Below are positions 9,502 to 18,484 of a stretch of 64,000 nucleotides of DNA, piece after piece. A program made the position numbers and the translations under genes. The stretch's first letter is position 1. Each line of letters starts with the position of its first letter. This stretch comes from Sulfuriroseicoccus oceanibius. Lineage in GTDB: Bacteria; Verrucomicrobiota; Verrucomicrobiia; Verrucomicrobiales; SLCJ01. The stretch lies in the NCBI RefSeq assembly GCF_010681825.2, contig NZ_CP066776.1, forward strand, positions 2,542,001 through 2,606,000, read 5' to 3'. Below the pieces are notes generated by a model. The model made no database searches. It worked only from the letters and a program-made list of their open reading frames with translations, and was not told the origin of the DNA.

Positions 9502-10113
9502 ATGAAATCGAAACGCAACATTACGCGATTCGCTTACGAATCAACCGGCTTCAAGGGCTGGCGTGTTTCCATCACCCGCCATGGAGAGATTTTCACCGAG
9601 TACTTCTCTGATAAAAAGTTCGGAGGTCCTCGCAAAAGTCTCGCAGTAGCGGAGGAATGTCTGGAGTGGCTTCAACAGCGACTCGACAACGCAGACGTCA
9701 CCACCAAGATCAAGAAAGCACCAGCGGGCCGCGTCATCGGTGTGACCCAAATCACCACCCCGCCTACCCGCAGCGGTAAAACCACCAACGTGTGGGTCGC
9801 CAGCTGGTCGGAAAATGGCAAGCGCATGGTGGTGAAGTTCCCCGAGAGCAAGCACGGCAAACGCGCCGCTCGTCAAAAAGCCATCGACGCCCGCAAGGAT
9901 GCCGATGAGCGCCTCGGCCTGAACAAAGAAGTCACCATCAAAAAGGCAGACGTCGCGGCCATCAAAGAGGAATTCGCCTCCAAAGCCGCGCCACCTCCGA
10001 GCAAAAAGAAAGCTGCGAAGAAAAAGACCGCAGCAAAAAAGGCCACCAAGAAAAAGACCGCCGCAAAGAAGGTAGCTAAAAAGAAGAGCGCCAAGAAAAA
10101 GACGGCCAAATAG
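9502..10113 (+). CDS. Basic protein: two AP2-like repeats plus histone H1-like lysine/alanine tail
   Basis: 203 residues, strongly basic. Residues about 8-60 (GWRVSITRHGEIFTEYFSD...SLAVAEECLEWL) and about 88-137 (VWVASWSENGKRMVVKFPES...ARQKAIDARKDAD) look like two copies of an AP2/ERF-like fold: three short strands with W, G and F at fixed spacing, then a helix rich in A and K. After a helical linker the last ~40 residues are repeated KKAAKK, KKTAAKK and KKVAKK units, as in bacterial histone H1-like proteins. I infer a DNA-binding nucleoid-associated protein or regulator; no function is proven. The gene stands alone between lpxI (divergent) and nagZ and ends with a strong terminator. Confidence 0.8.
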   Translation: MKSKRNITRFAYESTGFKGWRVSITRHGEIFTEYFSDKKFGGPRKSLAVAEECLEWLQQRLDNADVTTKIKKAPAGRVIGVTQITTPPTRSGKTTNVWVASWSENGKRMVVKFPESKHGKRAARQKAIDARKDADERLGLNKEVTIKKADVAAIKEEFASKAAPPPSKKKAAKKKTAAKKATKKKTAAKKVAKKKSAKKKTAK

Positions 10114-10151
10114 CGGATAACACCGCAGTCAAGGTTGCCACACTGCTTACC

Positions 10152-10188
10152 ACCGCCGGACTTCCCCAGGGAGACCGGCGGTTTTTTT
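10152..10188 (+). terminator. Rho-independent terminator after the AP2/H1-like gene
   Basis: Stem ACCGCCGG (10152-10159) with CCGGCGGT (10175-10182) followed directly by seven T; it lies about 40 bases after the stop codon. Confidence 0.9.
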
Positions 10189-10189
10189 G

Positions 10190-10310
10190 TAGCTCCGCAG
10201 ATGAACAGGGATTAGCGGCATTGATCCACAAGCGTTTCGGACCGCCGGATTTTACCCGGCCACCACGCCCAAAGGAGCGCAGCGACCACTTCCCCAATAA
10301 AACCTAACCA
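10190..10310 (+). repeat. Intergenic modular repeat, single copy
   Basis: Contains a degenerate copy of the phrase 'CCGCAGAT...ACAAGCGTTTCGGACC', the hairpin GCCGGATTTTACCCGGC and the tail 'GGAGCGCAGCGACCACTTCC'. The same modules recur in at least nine other intergenic regions of this window. No gene is seen in the 296-base interval before nagZ. Confidence 0.75.
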
Positions 10311-10409
10311 CTCCCCCCCCGAATTCAAATTTCCGATTTGATTTTCGTAGCTATCCCCACCATCGACCGATAGAACTTCTTCCGACAATCCCCTTCCCAG
10401 CTTACCGCC

Positions 10410-11534
10410 ATGAATCCAGCTCATCTCGGACAATTCCTCATCCTCGGCATCCCCGGCACCACGATCGACGCTCCACTTCGAGAGTGGCTCAAATCCATCA
10501 ACCCTGGCGGCTACATTCTCTTCGGCCGCAACATCGAATCACCGCGCCAGGTCCACGAGCTCATCACAGACCTGCGCTCGATCAACCCCGTCGAAGAACC
10601 CATTATAGGAATCGACGAGGAGGGGGGCCGGGTCTCCCGTCTGCGCCCGATCCTCGATCATCCACTGCCCTCGCCCGGCGAGATCGCAGCCAACCACACT
10701 TTCAGGAATCAAAGCTTCGCCAATCTGGGGTTGATCACCGCGGAGGTTTTGAAATTCTTTGGCTTTACGATGAACTTCGCGCCGGTGCTGGACCGATCGC
10801 TAGGCAGTGACACCCAGGACGGAGTTCTTCGCCAGCGCTGCTTTGGCACCACCTCGATGGACATCATCTCGCGTGCCGGATTGTTCCTCAACAAACTCGA
10901 ACGCGCGGGAATCCACGGATGTGGCAAACATTTCCCGACATACACCGGTGCCGGCGTGGACCCTCACCACCAACTGCCCACAATCAACGGTGACGTCAAT
11001 GCACTACTCGCAGGCGAGATGGCCCCCTTTGCCGCCATGCTCCCCGACCTCCGCGCAGTGATGACCGCCCACGCTTGGTTCAAGGACCTCGACCCTCAAA
11101 GCCCCGGCCTGCCGGCCTCACTCTCCCAAAACGTCATCACCCAACTTTTGCGCAATCAGCTCAGCTATGACGGTCTGGTGATGACAGATGATCTCGACAT
11201 GGCCGGAGCCCAGGCCAACTGCTCGGTCCCAGAAGCCGCCGCCCAAGCGCTCGCCGCCGGCACCGACATGCTACTCGTCTGCCACAAGCTCGAAAACGTT
11301 CCTGCCATCATCGACGCCATCGGCAAACTCCCCCACCACGTGTTACAAGACGCCGCCAGCCGCATCGAACAACACAGACGCCAAATTAAACCGGTCATCG
11401 CTGCCTTCAACGAAACCGAACTCGCCCGCTTGAACAAACAAATCCTCAAGTTCCGCATTCAGGTATTCGGCTCTGAAGAGCGCGCTCTCGACTACAACTA
11501 CGACGCACCGGCCAACAACGTGGAGTCATACTAG
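10410..11534 (+). CDS. nagZ: Glycoside hydrolase family 3 (beta-N-acetylhexosaminidase NagZ-like)
   Basis: 374 residues with a single GH3 N-terminal TIM barrel and no C-terminal GH3 domain, the layout of NagZ. Motifs: PIIGIDEEGGRVSRL at the start of the barrel, NFAPVLD, the substrate and His/Asp loop KHFPTYTGAGVDPHHQLPTI (NagZ usually has KHFPGHG..DSH), and MTDDLDM with the nucleophile aspartate. NagZ removes N-acetylglucosamine from cell-wall muropeptides in the cytoplasm during peptidoglycan recycling. No signal peptide is visible, which fits. The loop differs slightly from the textbook version, so another beta-hexosaminidase specificity is possible. Confidence 0.88.
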   Translation: MNPAHLGQFLILGIPGTTIDAPLREWLKSINPGGYILFGRNIESPRQVHELITDLRSINPVEEPIIGIDEEGGRVSRLRPILDHPLPSPGEIAANHTFRNQSFANLGLITAEVLKFFGFTMNFAPVLDRSLGSDTQDGVLRQRCFGTTSMDIISRAGLFLNKLERAGIHGCGKHFPTYTGAGVDPHHQLPTINGDVNALLAGEMAPFAAMLPDLRAVMTAHAWFKDLDPQSPGLPASLSQNVITQLLRNQLSYDGLVMTDDLDMAGAQANCSVPEAAAQALAAGTDMLLVCHKLENVPAIIDAIGKLPHHVLQDAASRIEQHRRQIKPVIAAFNETELARLNKQILKFRIQVFGSEERALDYNYDAPANNVESY

Positions 11535-11559
11535 CGTCACTCCGGCACCCGGAGCCTGA

Positions 11560-11823
11560 GTGAAAAGCGTACCGCCGTGTATGAGCCTCTCACAACTCAG
11601 CCCGCTTCTCGGCTGGTGCGCCATCATCAACCTCGGGCTCCTGCTCTGGTGGTGGATCGCCTTTCTCATCGCAAAGGACACCATCTACAAGATCCACACC
11701 CGCTGGTTCGCTTTGACCCGCCCTCAATTCGAAGCCATCCACTACTGCGGAATGGGCCTGCTCAAACTGGCCAACCTCTGCCTCTTCATCACTCCGTGGA
11801 TCGCGCTACAGATTATCCGCTAG
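11560..11823 (+). CDS. Small membrane protein (DUF6868-like)
   Basis: 87 residues, or 80 if translation begins at the ATG at 11581 (MSLSQLSPLLGWCAIINLG). Two hydrophobic segments (about residues 17-36 and 64-85) flank a conserved-looking middle DTIYKIHTRWFALTRPQFEAIHYCGM. The pattern W-C-x-I-x-N...H-x-R-W-F...F-x-x-x-H-Y-x-G-M resembles the small bacterial DUF6868 family, from memory. The GTG at 11560 is preceded by GGAG at proper spacing, the ATG is not. It lies 25 bases after nagZ. Function unknown; inner membrane location is likely. Confidence 0.75.
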   Translation: MKSVPPCMSLSQLSPLLGWCAIINLGLLLWWWIAFLIAKDTIYKIHTRWFALTRPQFEAIHYCGMGLLKLANLCLFITPWIALQIIR

Positions 11824-11927
11824 TTTTTTCCATCGGATAACCATTCGTCGCTTGGCAAACCCGTGCCACGTCATCAATGATGACGCCGTACACCTGTGGT
11901 TCACCCAACCTCACCCCATCACACACC

Positions 11928-12629
11928 ATGCGACCGGAAATCACCGCCCTGCTCATCATCCAAGACCGCGACACCAAGATCGCCACCCTCAGCAAAGAGA
12001 TCGAAAGCACACCGCGGATGATCGATGCCGCCAAACGGAGACTGGCCAGCGACCAGGCCAAAGTCGATGCAGCCAAGGCGCAGATGATGGATCTTGAAAA
12101 ACAAATCAAGTCCCTCGAGATCGACACAGAAACCCGGCGCAACACCATCGAACGCCTGAAGACCCAGCAGTTCGAAACTCGCAAGAACGAAGAATTCCGC
12201 GCCCTCGGGAATGAGGTCATCCGTTACGAAAACGAGATCAGCGAACTCGAGGACCAAGAGCTCGAGCTCATGGAACAGGTTGAACAAGCCCACGCCGCGC
12301 TCGACCAAGCCCGCGAACGTCTGGCCCAAGTAGAATCCTCGGTCGAAAAGGAAATCGCCGAACTCGAACAACGCAGCGCCAACCGCACTACGCAGCTCGA
12401 AGAAGTCCAGTCCGACCGCGCCACCAAGGCCGCCGCCGTTCCAGAAGACTGGCTCGACCTCTACAACAAGATCCTCGACCGCACACCTCCGGCCATCGCC
12501 CCCATCACCCACGGCACCTGCGGCGGCTGCCACATGAAGCTGATCGGAGGCGACCTCTCGGCGGCCCGCTCCAATGAAGGTATTCCACAGTGCTCATCCT
12601 GCGGACGCATCATCTATCTTCAAGACTAG
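11928..12629 (+). CDS. Coiled-coil protein with C4 zinc ribbon (CT398-like)
   Basis: 233 residues from ATG 11928 (MRPEITALLIIQDRD); an in-frame ATG at 11877 would add 17 residues unlike the family. Residues about 10-170 form a long antiparallel coiled coil rich in E, Q, K and A. The C-terminus has a zinc ribbon, CGGCHMKL and CSSCGR, two CxxC pairs. This is the layout of the bacterial family typified by Chlamydia CT398 and Helicobacter HP0958/FlgZ-like proteins, which bind RpoN or RNA in some species. The exact role here is unknown. It precedes the AI-2E permease gene with about 250 bases between. Confidence 0.85.
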   Translation: MRPEITALLIIQDRDTKIATLSKEIESTPRMIDAAKRRLASDQAKVDAAKAQMMDLEKQIKSLEIDTETRRNTIERLKTQQFETRKNEEFRALGNEVIRYENEISELEDQELELMEQVEQAHAALDQARERLAQVESSVEKEIAELEQRSANRTTQLEEVQSDRATKAAAVPEDWLDLYNKILDRTPPAIAPITHGTCGGCHMKLIGGDLSAARSNEGIPQCSSCGRIIYLQD

Positions 12630-12876
12630 CGTTACGAGAACGCTGCTATTTTGTAATTCCAATTGAACAGTCGAATTGGCGGAATGGCGGAGAGCCCTTT
12701 CCTGTGAAGCTAAGCACGAGCCGCGATGCCTGCGTGCTACCTGAGCCGTGCCGAACGCAGCATCACCCCAAAAGATACCGACCACTCTGTTCACCCCATA
12801 CCCCCCACAATCCCGATTGGTTACGCCAGCGTAACCTTTGATCTGGTTTAATCCCCTCGCTGCCCGTGCAGCATCG
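12630..12876. other. Intergenic stretch before the AI-2E permease gene
   Basis: No gene, RNA or clear terminator is recognised in this 250-base interval. It lacks the characteristic repeat modules seen elsewhere. It presumably carries the promoter of the downstream permease gene. Confidence 0.4.
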
Positions 12877-14118
12877 ATGATCCGCTCCATGTCCGCGCCC
12901 AAGTTTCCCACTCCGTTTCAGAAGAAGACCCTGTGGAATGCCGTCACCGGCATCTCGCTACTGATCCTGGCCGCACTCATCGTCGGCGCACTCTGGCTCG
13001 GCATCAACATCATCGGCCTGCTTCAACCGGTGCTGATCCCCGTTGCGATCGCCGGAGTCATCGCCTACTTGCTCGACCCAGTGGTCCAATGGCTTGTTAA
13101 AAAACGAAAGTGGTCGCGCGTTAAGTCTGTCTCAATCGTATTCGCCGCCGGATTACTCATCCTAGGCGGACTCATCGCTTCCGTAGTCCCTGCCACAATC
13201 CGCCAAGGCAACGACCTTTGGGAGCAACGGCAAGCCTTGGTCAACCGAGTGAAGGGAACGGTTCAGGAATATGTCGAGGACCACCCCGACTCAGAACTCC
13301 TTGAGTGGTTCCAGCCACGCAAGGACGCACAGTCAGGAGCCCCGCTCCCGAGCGAGGCCGAGCAATGGTTCCGCAATAACATGTCAAAGATTTCATCCGG
13401 CGCCTGGAACATCCTTAGCTCCGGCTTCCGCGGCGCGTCCGCATTCTTCGGCATCGCGCTCGGCATCTGCCTGGTCCCGATCTACCTCTGGTTCTTCCTC
13501 ATCGAAGCCGACCCCATCAGCAAGCAATGGCACGACTACATCCCTCTAAGAGCGTCCAAGGCAAAGGATGAGATCGTCGGCACCCTGCAAGAGATCAACG
13601 GCTACCTGATCTCGTTTTTCCGCGGCCAGATGCTGGTCTCAATGATCGACGGTGCACTCGTCGGCATCGCCCTCACCATCATCGGGCTCCCATACGGACT
13701 CATCATCGGATTCTTCGTCGGCGTGCTCGGATTAATCCCCTACCTCGGCAACCTGCTGTGCCTGGTCCCCGCCATGATTATCGCCGCAGTTCATTTCTCC
13801 AACCCGGCCAATCAATGGGAAGCTTGGCCCGGAGACACCATCTGGATGTACCCGCTCATCGTCGCTGCACTTTTCTTTATCGTCCAACAGATCAACGGCT
13901 TCGTTACCGCGCCAAAGATCGTCGGAGACTCAGTCGGCCTCCACCCGATGACCGTCATCTTCTCCGTCTTCTTCTGGTCATTCCTCATCGGTGGTGTGCT
14001 GGGCGCCATTCTCGCCGTCCCTCTCACCGCCTCACTCAAGGTGCTCTTCCGCCGCTACATCTGGGAAGCTCGCCTCAACAAAGAGAAGGAGACCGAGGCC
14101 ACACCAGCCGAAGCCTGA
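12877..14118 (+). CDS. AI-2E family transporter (PF01594-type permease)
   Basis: About 413 residues from the ATG at 12877 (MIRSMSAPKF); an ATG at 12838 would add 13 residues and is less likely. Eight or so membrane segments are visible: two near the N-terminus (ISLLILAALIVGALWLGI, LIPVAIAGVIAYLLDPVVQWL), a soluble middle, and a block of six near the C-terminus. The stretches IYLWFFLIEAD, GLPYGLIIGFFVGVLGLIPYLGN and PKIVGDSVGLHPMTVIFSVF are family hallmarks. Members include TqsA and YdiK and sodium/proton antiporter-like proteins; the substrate is not predictable. The C-terminus is a short charged tail. Confidence 0.9.
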   Translation: MIRSMSAPKFPTPFQKKTLWNAVTGISLLILAALIVGALWLGINIIGLLQPVLIPVAIAGVIAYLLDPVVQWLVKKRKWSRVKSVSIVFAAGLLILGGLIASVVPATIRQGNDLWEQRQALVNRVKGTVQEYVEDHPDSELLEWFQPRKDAQSGAPLPSEAEQWFRNNMSKISSGAWNILSSGFRGASAFFGIALGICLVPIYLWFFLIEADPISKQWHDYIPLRASKAKDEIVGTLQEINGYLISFFRGQMLVSMIDGALVGIALTIIGLPYGLIIGFFVGVLGLIPYLGNLLCLVPAMIIAAVHFSNPANQWEAWPGDTIWMYPLIVAALFFIVQQINGFVTAPKIVGDSVGLHPMTVIFSVFFWSFLIGGVLGAILAVPLTASLKVLFRRYIWEARLNKEKETEATPAEA

Positions 14119-14855
14119 ACACGCGCAAGACTCGGACCGGCACCCTGCGGCATTGAGGGAATCCGCAGATGACGCCGATTATGATGATTTTCGCGCAAGC
14201 ACCCTGGGAGCGGCGGATCTTACCCGGCCACCGCCACCGGAGCAAAGCGAGCACTTCCAAGGATTCTCACGCAGAGCCGCAAAGACGCAGAGGTGTCTTC
14301 TTCGGAGCAATGCTCGACGACCTCACCGCCGGTTGTGTCTTTTAGGTGACCCGCAGATTGTTATGATTTTGCGCAAGCGTGTTCGAGCCGTTGACCACAC
14401 TGTCGTCGATCACGCGACCTCTTCTTAGAACCATCACGCAGAGACGCCTGGGCGTATGCGGAGCTAGGCGCGAGGTCTGCACCGCTCGTGCTGGCTTGTG
14501 CTATTCTTCCCCACAGATGAGCAGGATTGGTGGGATTCTTACCCAAGCGTGGAGTGACGGTGTCCCCACCGTCGTCACCCCTCCAGCGCGCAGCGCGCAG
14601 ACCTCATTTCAAATTTCCAATTTCAGCTTCCCCATTTCGAGGAACTTCTCACGCAAAGCCCCGAGGATCCCAAACCTACTCCTCCCGAGCGCAGCGCGCT
14701 GACTTCCTTTGCGCCTTAGCGATAGCGTGGTCTCTGCGTGAGCCCCTAATCCCGTAAATCATGTCCATCCTGTCTAAAATGCCTCAGCCCTCCCGCGTGC
14801 TGAATGAATCTCAGCTTTCCCACGCCCTCTCGTCCCTCGATCACCTCCCAAACCA
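14119..14855 (+). repeat. Intergenic mosaic of modular repeats
   Basis: About 740 bases without a gene. Modules visible in order: 'CCGCAGATGACGCCGATT' with 'CGCGCAAGC' (14167), the GCCACC/AGCGAGCACTTCC tail (14230), 'TTCTCACGCAGAGCCGCAAA' (14265), a second 'CCGCAGATTGTTATGATTTT' (14351), 'CAAGCGTGGAGTGACGGTGT' with hairpin GACGGTG-TCCC-CACCGTC (14542-14570), the 'TTTCAAATTTCCAATTTCAG' phrase (14608), 'AGCGCAGCGCGCTGAC' (14688) and 'CATCCTGTCTAAAATGCC' (14765). The same words recur throughout the window. Confidence 0.85.
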
Positions 14856-14883
14856 CAAAAAAGCCACCTCGTCGAGGTGGCTT
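14856..14883 (-). terminator. Terminator downstream of tRNA-Arg
   Basis: AAGCCACCTC (14861-14870) pairs with GAGGTGGCTT (14874-14883) and is followed on the minus strand by six T, just past the 3' end of the tRNA. The other side also has a short T run, so it may act in both directions. Confidence 0.85.
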
Positions 14884-14893
14884 GATTTTTAAG

Positions 14894-14970
<77 letters not shown>

Positions 14971-15058
14971 ATCCTTTTTCTTTTGAGCTCCTCATTCAAG
15001 AAACCCACACCACAACGAACACATCTAACAGAATCTGATCGATGCCCTCTGCAAAGAA

Positions 15059-15135
<77 letters not shown>

Positions 15136-15161
15136 TTCGTTGCGGTGGTGATATCTACTCT

Positions 15162-16154
15162 CTATTGGGATCCTTGCAACAGAAAGTTTTGCAAAAATCG
15201 CACCACGACCGCCCCCGAAACCTCCAAACTCTCACTCGAGATCGTGCTAAGCACATCACCCTCAGTGTGCCACGGCTCGAAGTCAAAATCGATGAAGTTC
15301 ACAACCGGAATCCCCAATAAATGGAACGGAACATGATCGTCAGTCACCCCACTCCGGGAACGGCCGACAAATTTCCCCGCGCCCACTTCGTTGGCGGACT
15401 TTAGTGCCAAATCGATCAAGCGCTCGTTGCAGTTTGCCGGTATCTCAATGTTCAAATTCCGATCGCCGATCATGTCCACAATGACGACGGCCTGCGGCCA
15501 CTGAGTTCGCGGCTTCATCCGCAGCTGACGTGCGTAATAATGGCTCCCATATAGCCCGTCATACGCATTCTGTCGGTCGAACCCCGCAGTGGTCGGGTAA
15601 ATAATATCCTCACCAATCGCCTCCTCGCCATCAAAGAACACCAGCTCCACCTCCCTTGCGAGCTGCGGGTACTTCGCCGCCAACACCGACGCCATCTCCA
15701 TTAGCAGACCGCAACCGGAGCCCCCATCATTGGCCCCTACAAATTCAAACTCATCATAAAGCTTGGTGTCGTAGTGGCAGCCCAGCAAAACCTTAGCCGG
15801 ACGCCCCCACACCGCATCCTCCCGCTCGCTCCCCAGGAAGCGAAACCGCAGGTTCTCCATCTTCATCCGACCAATAGGAGTCCTCGCAGTGAAGCTCTGG
15901 CGCACACCAGACCACCCAGCCGTTTCAAAATGGCGCTCAATGATCTGACGCGATCGCTCCAACTCAGCGGAAGCCGGTGGACGAGGTCCCAGCTCCACTA
16001 CCTCGGTTGCGTGCGCAAGAGCCCTCTCCCCGGAGAAGCCCGTATCTCTCAATTGCTCGTCATCACAACCCACCAGGCAGCCGCCCAACAACGCGCACAG
16101 AAACGCTCTCCATCGTCCAGGATTTAGCAAAGTCATCACCCGAAGCCATCGCAT
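15162..16154 (-). CDS. M28 family zinc peptidase, lipoprotein (glutaminyl cyclase-like)
   Basis: About 330 residues. The N-terminus MRWLRVMTLLNPGRWRAFLC followed by a hydrophobic run and LVGC is a lipoprotein signal, predicting a lipid-anchored periplasmic or outer-membrane protein. Zinc-site motifs of M28 are clear: GCHYDTK, GANDGGSG (metal-bridging Asp), FFDGEEA (Glu pair), VDMIGDRNL and a late VNFIDFDFEPWHTEGD with His. The arrangement, with DGEEA and the W-H near the end, resembles glutaminyl-peptide cyclotransferase relatives, so it may cyclise N-terminal glutamine or act as an aminopeptidase. The ATG at 16154 is preferred over an upstream TTG at 16169. It lies between the tRNA-Arg and tRNA-Asp pairs on the same strand. 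Confidence 0.88.
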   Translation of the reverse strand: MRWLRVMTLLNPGRWRAFLCALLGGCLVGCDDEQLRDTGFSGERALAHATEVVELGPRPPASAELERSRQIIERHFETAGWSGVRQSFTARTPIGRMKMENLRFRFLGSEREDAVWGRPAKVLLGCHYDTKLYDEFEFVGANDGGSGCGLLMEMASVLAAKYPQLAREVELVFFDGEEAIGEDIIYPTTAGFDRQNAYDGLYGSHYYARQLRMKPRTQWPQAVVIVDMIGDRNLNIEIPANCNERLIDLALKSANEVGAGKFVGRSRSGVTDDHVPFHLLGIPVVNFIDFDFEPWHTEGDVLSTISSESLEVSGAVVVRFLQNFLLQGSQ

Positions 16155-16212
16155 CCCAGCCCGCCGCAATCAAGACGGATTTCCTACATGCTGCAGCCAT
16201 ACCTCCGGACAT

Positions 16213-16250
16213 AAAAAAAACCGCACCGGGTAAACCGGTGCGGAAAAAAA
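16213..16250 (-). terminator. Terminator after tRNA-Asp (copy nearest the M28 gene)
   Basis: CCGCACCGG (16221-16229) pairs perfectly with CCGGTGCGG (16235-16243), and on the minus strand is followed by eight T. It abuts the CCA end of the tRNA. Confidence 0.92.
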
Positions 16251-16327
<77 letters not shown>

Positions 16328-16467
16328 AAAAACTGAAGCTATCCAACCTCTCGGTTGGCGTGCGGATACTTAGTACATCCCAACAGTCCGCGCAACTAAT
16401 ATTTCACACATAAATCGATAAAAGTTACCGCTACGAAAAACCACTCTTCCACCAGGTAGACAGGACA

Positions 16468-16505
16468 TAAAAAATCCCGCACCAGACGAACTGATGCGGG
16501 AAAAA
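16468..16505 (-). terminator. Terminator after the second tRNA-Asp
   Basis: TCCCGCACCAG pairs with CTGATGCGGGA (one G-U pair), flanked by A runs that read as T on the minus strand. It abuts the CCA end of the tRNA at 16506. Confidence 0.88.
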
Positions 16506-16582
<77 letters not shown>

Positions 16583-16679
16583 AAAAATTGAAGCCTTCCA
16601 ACCTCTCGGCTGGCGTGGCGGAAAGTAGATCACACGGACATTCCCCGCAACTCATTTTTGATCGAAAAAGCCTCTAACC

Positions 16680-17123
16680 CTAGACTTCCGAGCCCCCCAA
16701 TCGTTCCAACTCCTTGAGGAACAATTGACGATCACTAGAACATATTTCCGACGATTTTACCGCAAAATCCCCACCGATCTCGACATACGCATTCGTCATC
16801 GTGCCAGCACAAACGACTCGACCTGCTGCTGACATCAGCTCTGCTCGATATCGCACCGATTTCCGCCCCAATTCCTCAAGCCAGATCGCAACCTCTCCTT
16901 CATCCCCAAAGCGCATTGGCGAACGGAATTGAAAATTCACATCCACCCGAGGCCACCCCGAACGCACGCCCGCTTCATCAGTAAAGACTCCGATGCCAAG
17001 CGACTTCAAATAAGCATGCTCGGCCGCCTCGATAAATGTCAACAGCCGTGAAAAATGCGCCACCCCCGCGGCATCTGTATCCGCAAACTCCACCCGCACG
17101 GGATATCGAAAAGCTCTCTCCAT
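16680..17123 (-). CDS. Acyl-CoA thioesterase, hotdog fold (YbgC/4HBT-like)
   Basis: 147 residues, the normal length for the family. The catalytic block FADTDAAGVAHFSRLL (Asp near residue 17) matches the YbgC/4-hydroxybenzoyl-CoA thioesterase active site, and FQFRSPMRFGDEGEV follows as the second conserved block. These enzymes hydrolyse acyl-CoA or acyl-ACP thioesters in the cytoplasm; the YbgC members work with the Tol-Pal system, but no tol genes are nearby. It lies 53 bases downstream of cinA on the same strand and may be in an operon rsfS-cinA-thioesterase. Confidence 0.88.
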   Translation of the reverse strand: MERAFRYPVRVEFADTDAAGVAHFSRLLTFIEAAEHAYLKSLGIGVFTDEAGVRSGWPRVDVNFQFRSPMRFGDEGEVAIWLEELGRKSVRYRAELMSAAGRVVCAGTMTNAYVEIGGDFAVKSSEICSSDRQLFLKELERLGGSEV

Positions 17124-17175
17124 ACCAACAAACTAACCAAAGTCCGGAATCACCGCGACCAATATTCTCAGAGCC

Positions 17176-18453
17176 TCAACCACACCGGCCAACTGCCCCG
17201 CGCACCATATCCAATGCCTTCACCACAACCCGCTGCTTGAATGTCGCTCGGGCGCCAAGAAACAAGCATCGCTCAACATCCACATTGCCGCCCCGGGTCC
17301 CAACGCCGATGAATACGGTCCCCACCGGCTTGTCATCACTGCCGCCAGTTGGTCCGGCGATTCCAGTACAGGCCACCACCACATCACTACCGCTGGCCTC
17401 AAGCGCTCCTAACACCATCTCGCGGCAAGTCTCATCAGACACTGCGCCATGCTCGTCGAGCGTTTGCTTTGAAACCCCAAGGAAACGCATCTTCGCCTCA
17501 TTAGAGTACGTGACCAAGCCACTGTCCACCACCGCGGACGCACCGCTCACATCTGTCAAAGCCGATGCGATGGCGCCACCGGTACAGGATTCAGCCGTAG
17601 TCAGCATCCAGCCCCGATCTGCCAATAGACGGATCACGGTAGGCACCAAGCCCCCCGCCGCCACCAACCGGTCAGCAAAGACACGGGTCACCACCTCGCG
17701 CCCCCGATCGACAATCTCCCGCTTTCCGATCAACCGCACGTCAACTTCACCAATTCTCGCGCAGTAGCCATGCCGCAGTCCGTCGATAGCTTCTAACGGG
17801 CCGTCCACTGCGGCAGCGACATCCGCCTCCCCCACCCCAATCAAATGCAACACGTCAGTCACCTCAGCGTCTCCCCTCCCGAAGGCACTCCTCAAACGCG
17901 GAATCACGAGCTCATTCACCATCGGATGCAACTCGCGCGGTGGCCCCGGAAGCACCGCCAGAAAACGACAACGCACCCCATCCCGAGGTAGACCATCAAA
18001 CCACAACCCCGGAGCGGTGCCATTTGGATTCTCCAACACCTCCGCTCCCTGTGGCACCATAGCCTGGCGCGATTGCTCAGCGCGCACGGAAACTCCCCGA
18101 CGCTCCAGATAGCTGCGGATAACTGAATCCACCGCAGGATCCAGCTCCAACCCCACACCCAGCGCACTCGCAACACACTCGCGGGTAATGTCATCACTGG
18201 TAGGCCCCAACCCACCGGTAACGATCACCACATCCGCCTGCGTGATGGCGCGCCCCACCTCATCGGCGATCACCTCACTATCTGGAATCGTCACCTGATG
18301 AGTCATCTCGACCCCGACATCCCACAACGCCTGCGCTAAAAAGGCGGGGTGCGTGTTCAAGGTGTGCCCTTGCAACAACTCCCCGCCTGTCGTGATCACA
18401 TGGGCAACGATCCCCTCGTCTCCATGATGATCTTTAGCTTCTAAATCACTCAT
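17176..18453 (-). CDS. cinA: CinA family protein (competence/damage-inducible; NMN amidase)
   Basis: 425 residues from ATG 18453 (MSDLEAKDHHG); a longer reading would overlap the end of rsfS. The N-terminal molybdopterin-binding-like domain (VITTGGELLQGHTLNTHPAFLA, VIVTGGLGPTSDDITRE, VLPGPPRELHPM) and the C-terminal CinA amidase domain (TTAESCTGGAIASALTDVSGAS, GLVTYSNEAKMRFLGV, CTGIAGPTGGSDDKPVGTV) are both intact. CinA deamidates nicotinamide mononucleotide in NAD recycling and the N-terminal domain has ADP-ribose pyrophosphatase activity in studied members. It follows rsfS by 31 bases and precedes the thioesterase gene. Confidence 0.94.
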   Translation of the reverse strand: MSDLEAKDHHGDEGIVAHVITTGGELLQGHTLNTHPAFLAQALWDVGVEMTHQVTIPDSEVIADEVGRAITQADVVIVTGGLGPTSDDITRECVASALGVGLELDPAVDSVIRSYLERRGVSVRAEQSRQAMVPQGAEVLENPNGTAPGLWFDGLPRDGVRCRFLAVLPGPPRELHPMVNELVIPRLRSAFGRGDAEVTDVLHLIGVGEADVAAAVDGPLEAIDGLRHGYCARIGEVDVRLIGKREIVDRGREVVTRVFADRLVAAGGLVPTVIRLLADRGWMLTTAESCTGGAIASALTDVSGASAVVDSGLVTYSNEAKMRFLGVSKQTLDEHGAVSDETCREMVLGALEASGSDVVVACTGIAGPTGGSDDKPVGTVFIGVGTRGGNVDVERCLFLGARATFKQRVVVKALDMVRGAVGRCG

Positions 18454-18484
18454 AAGACGGTTCCGCTGCACCAGCGCCGAGATC

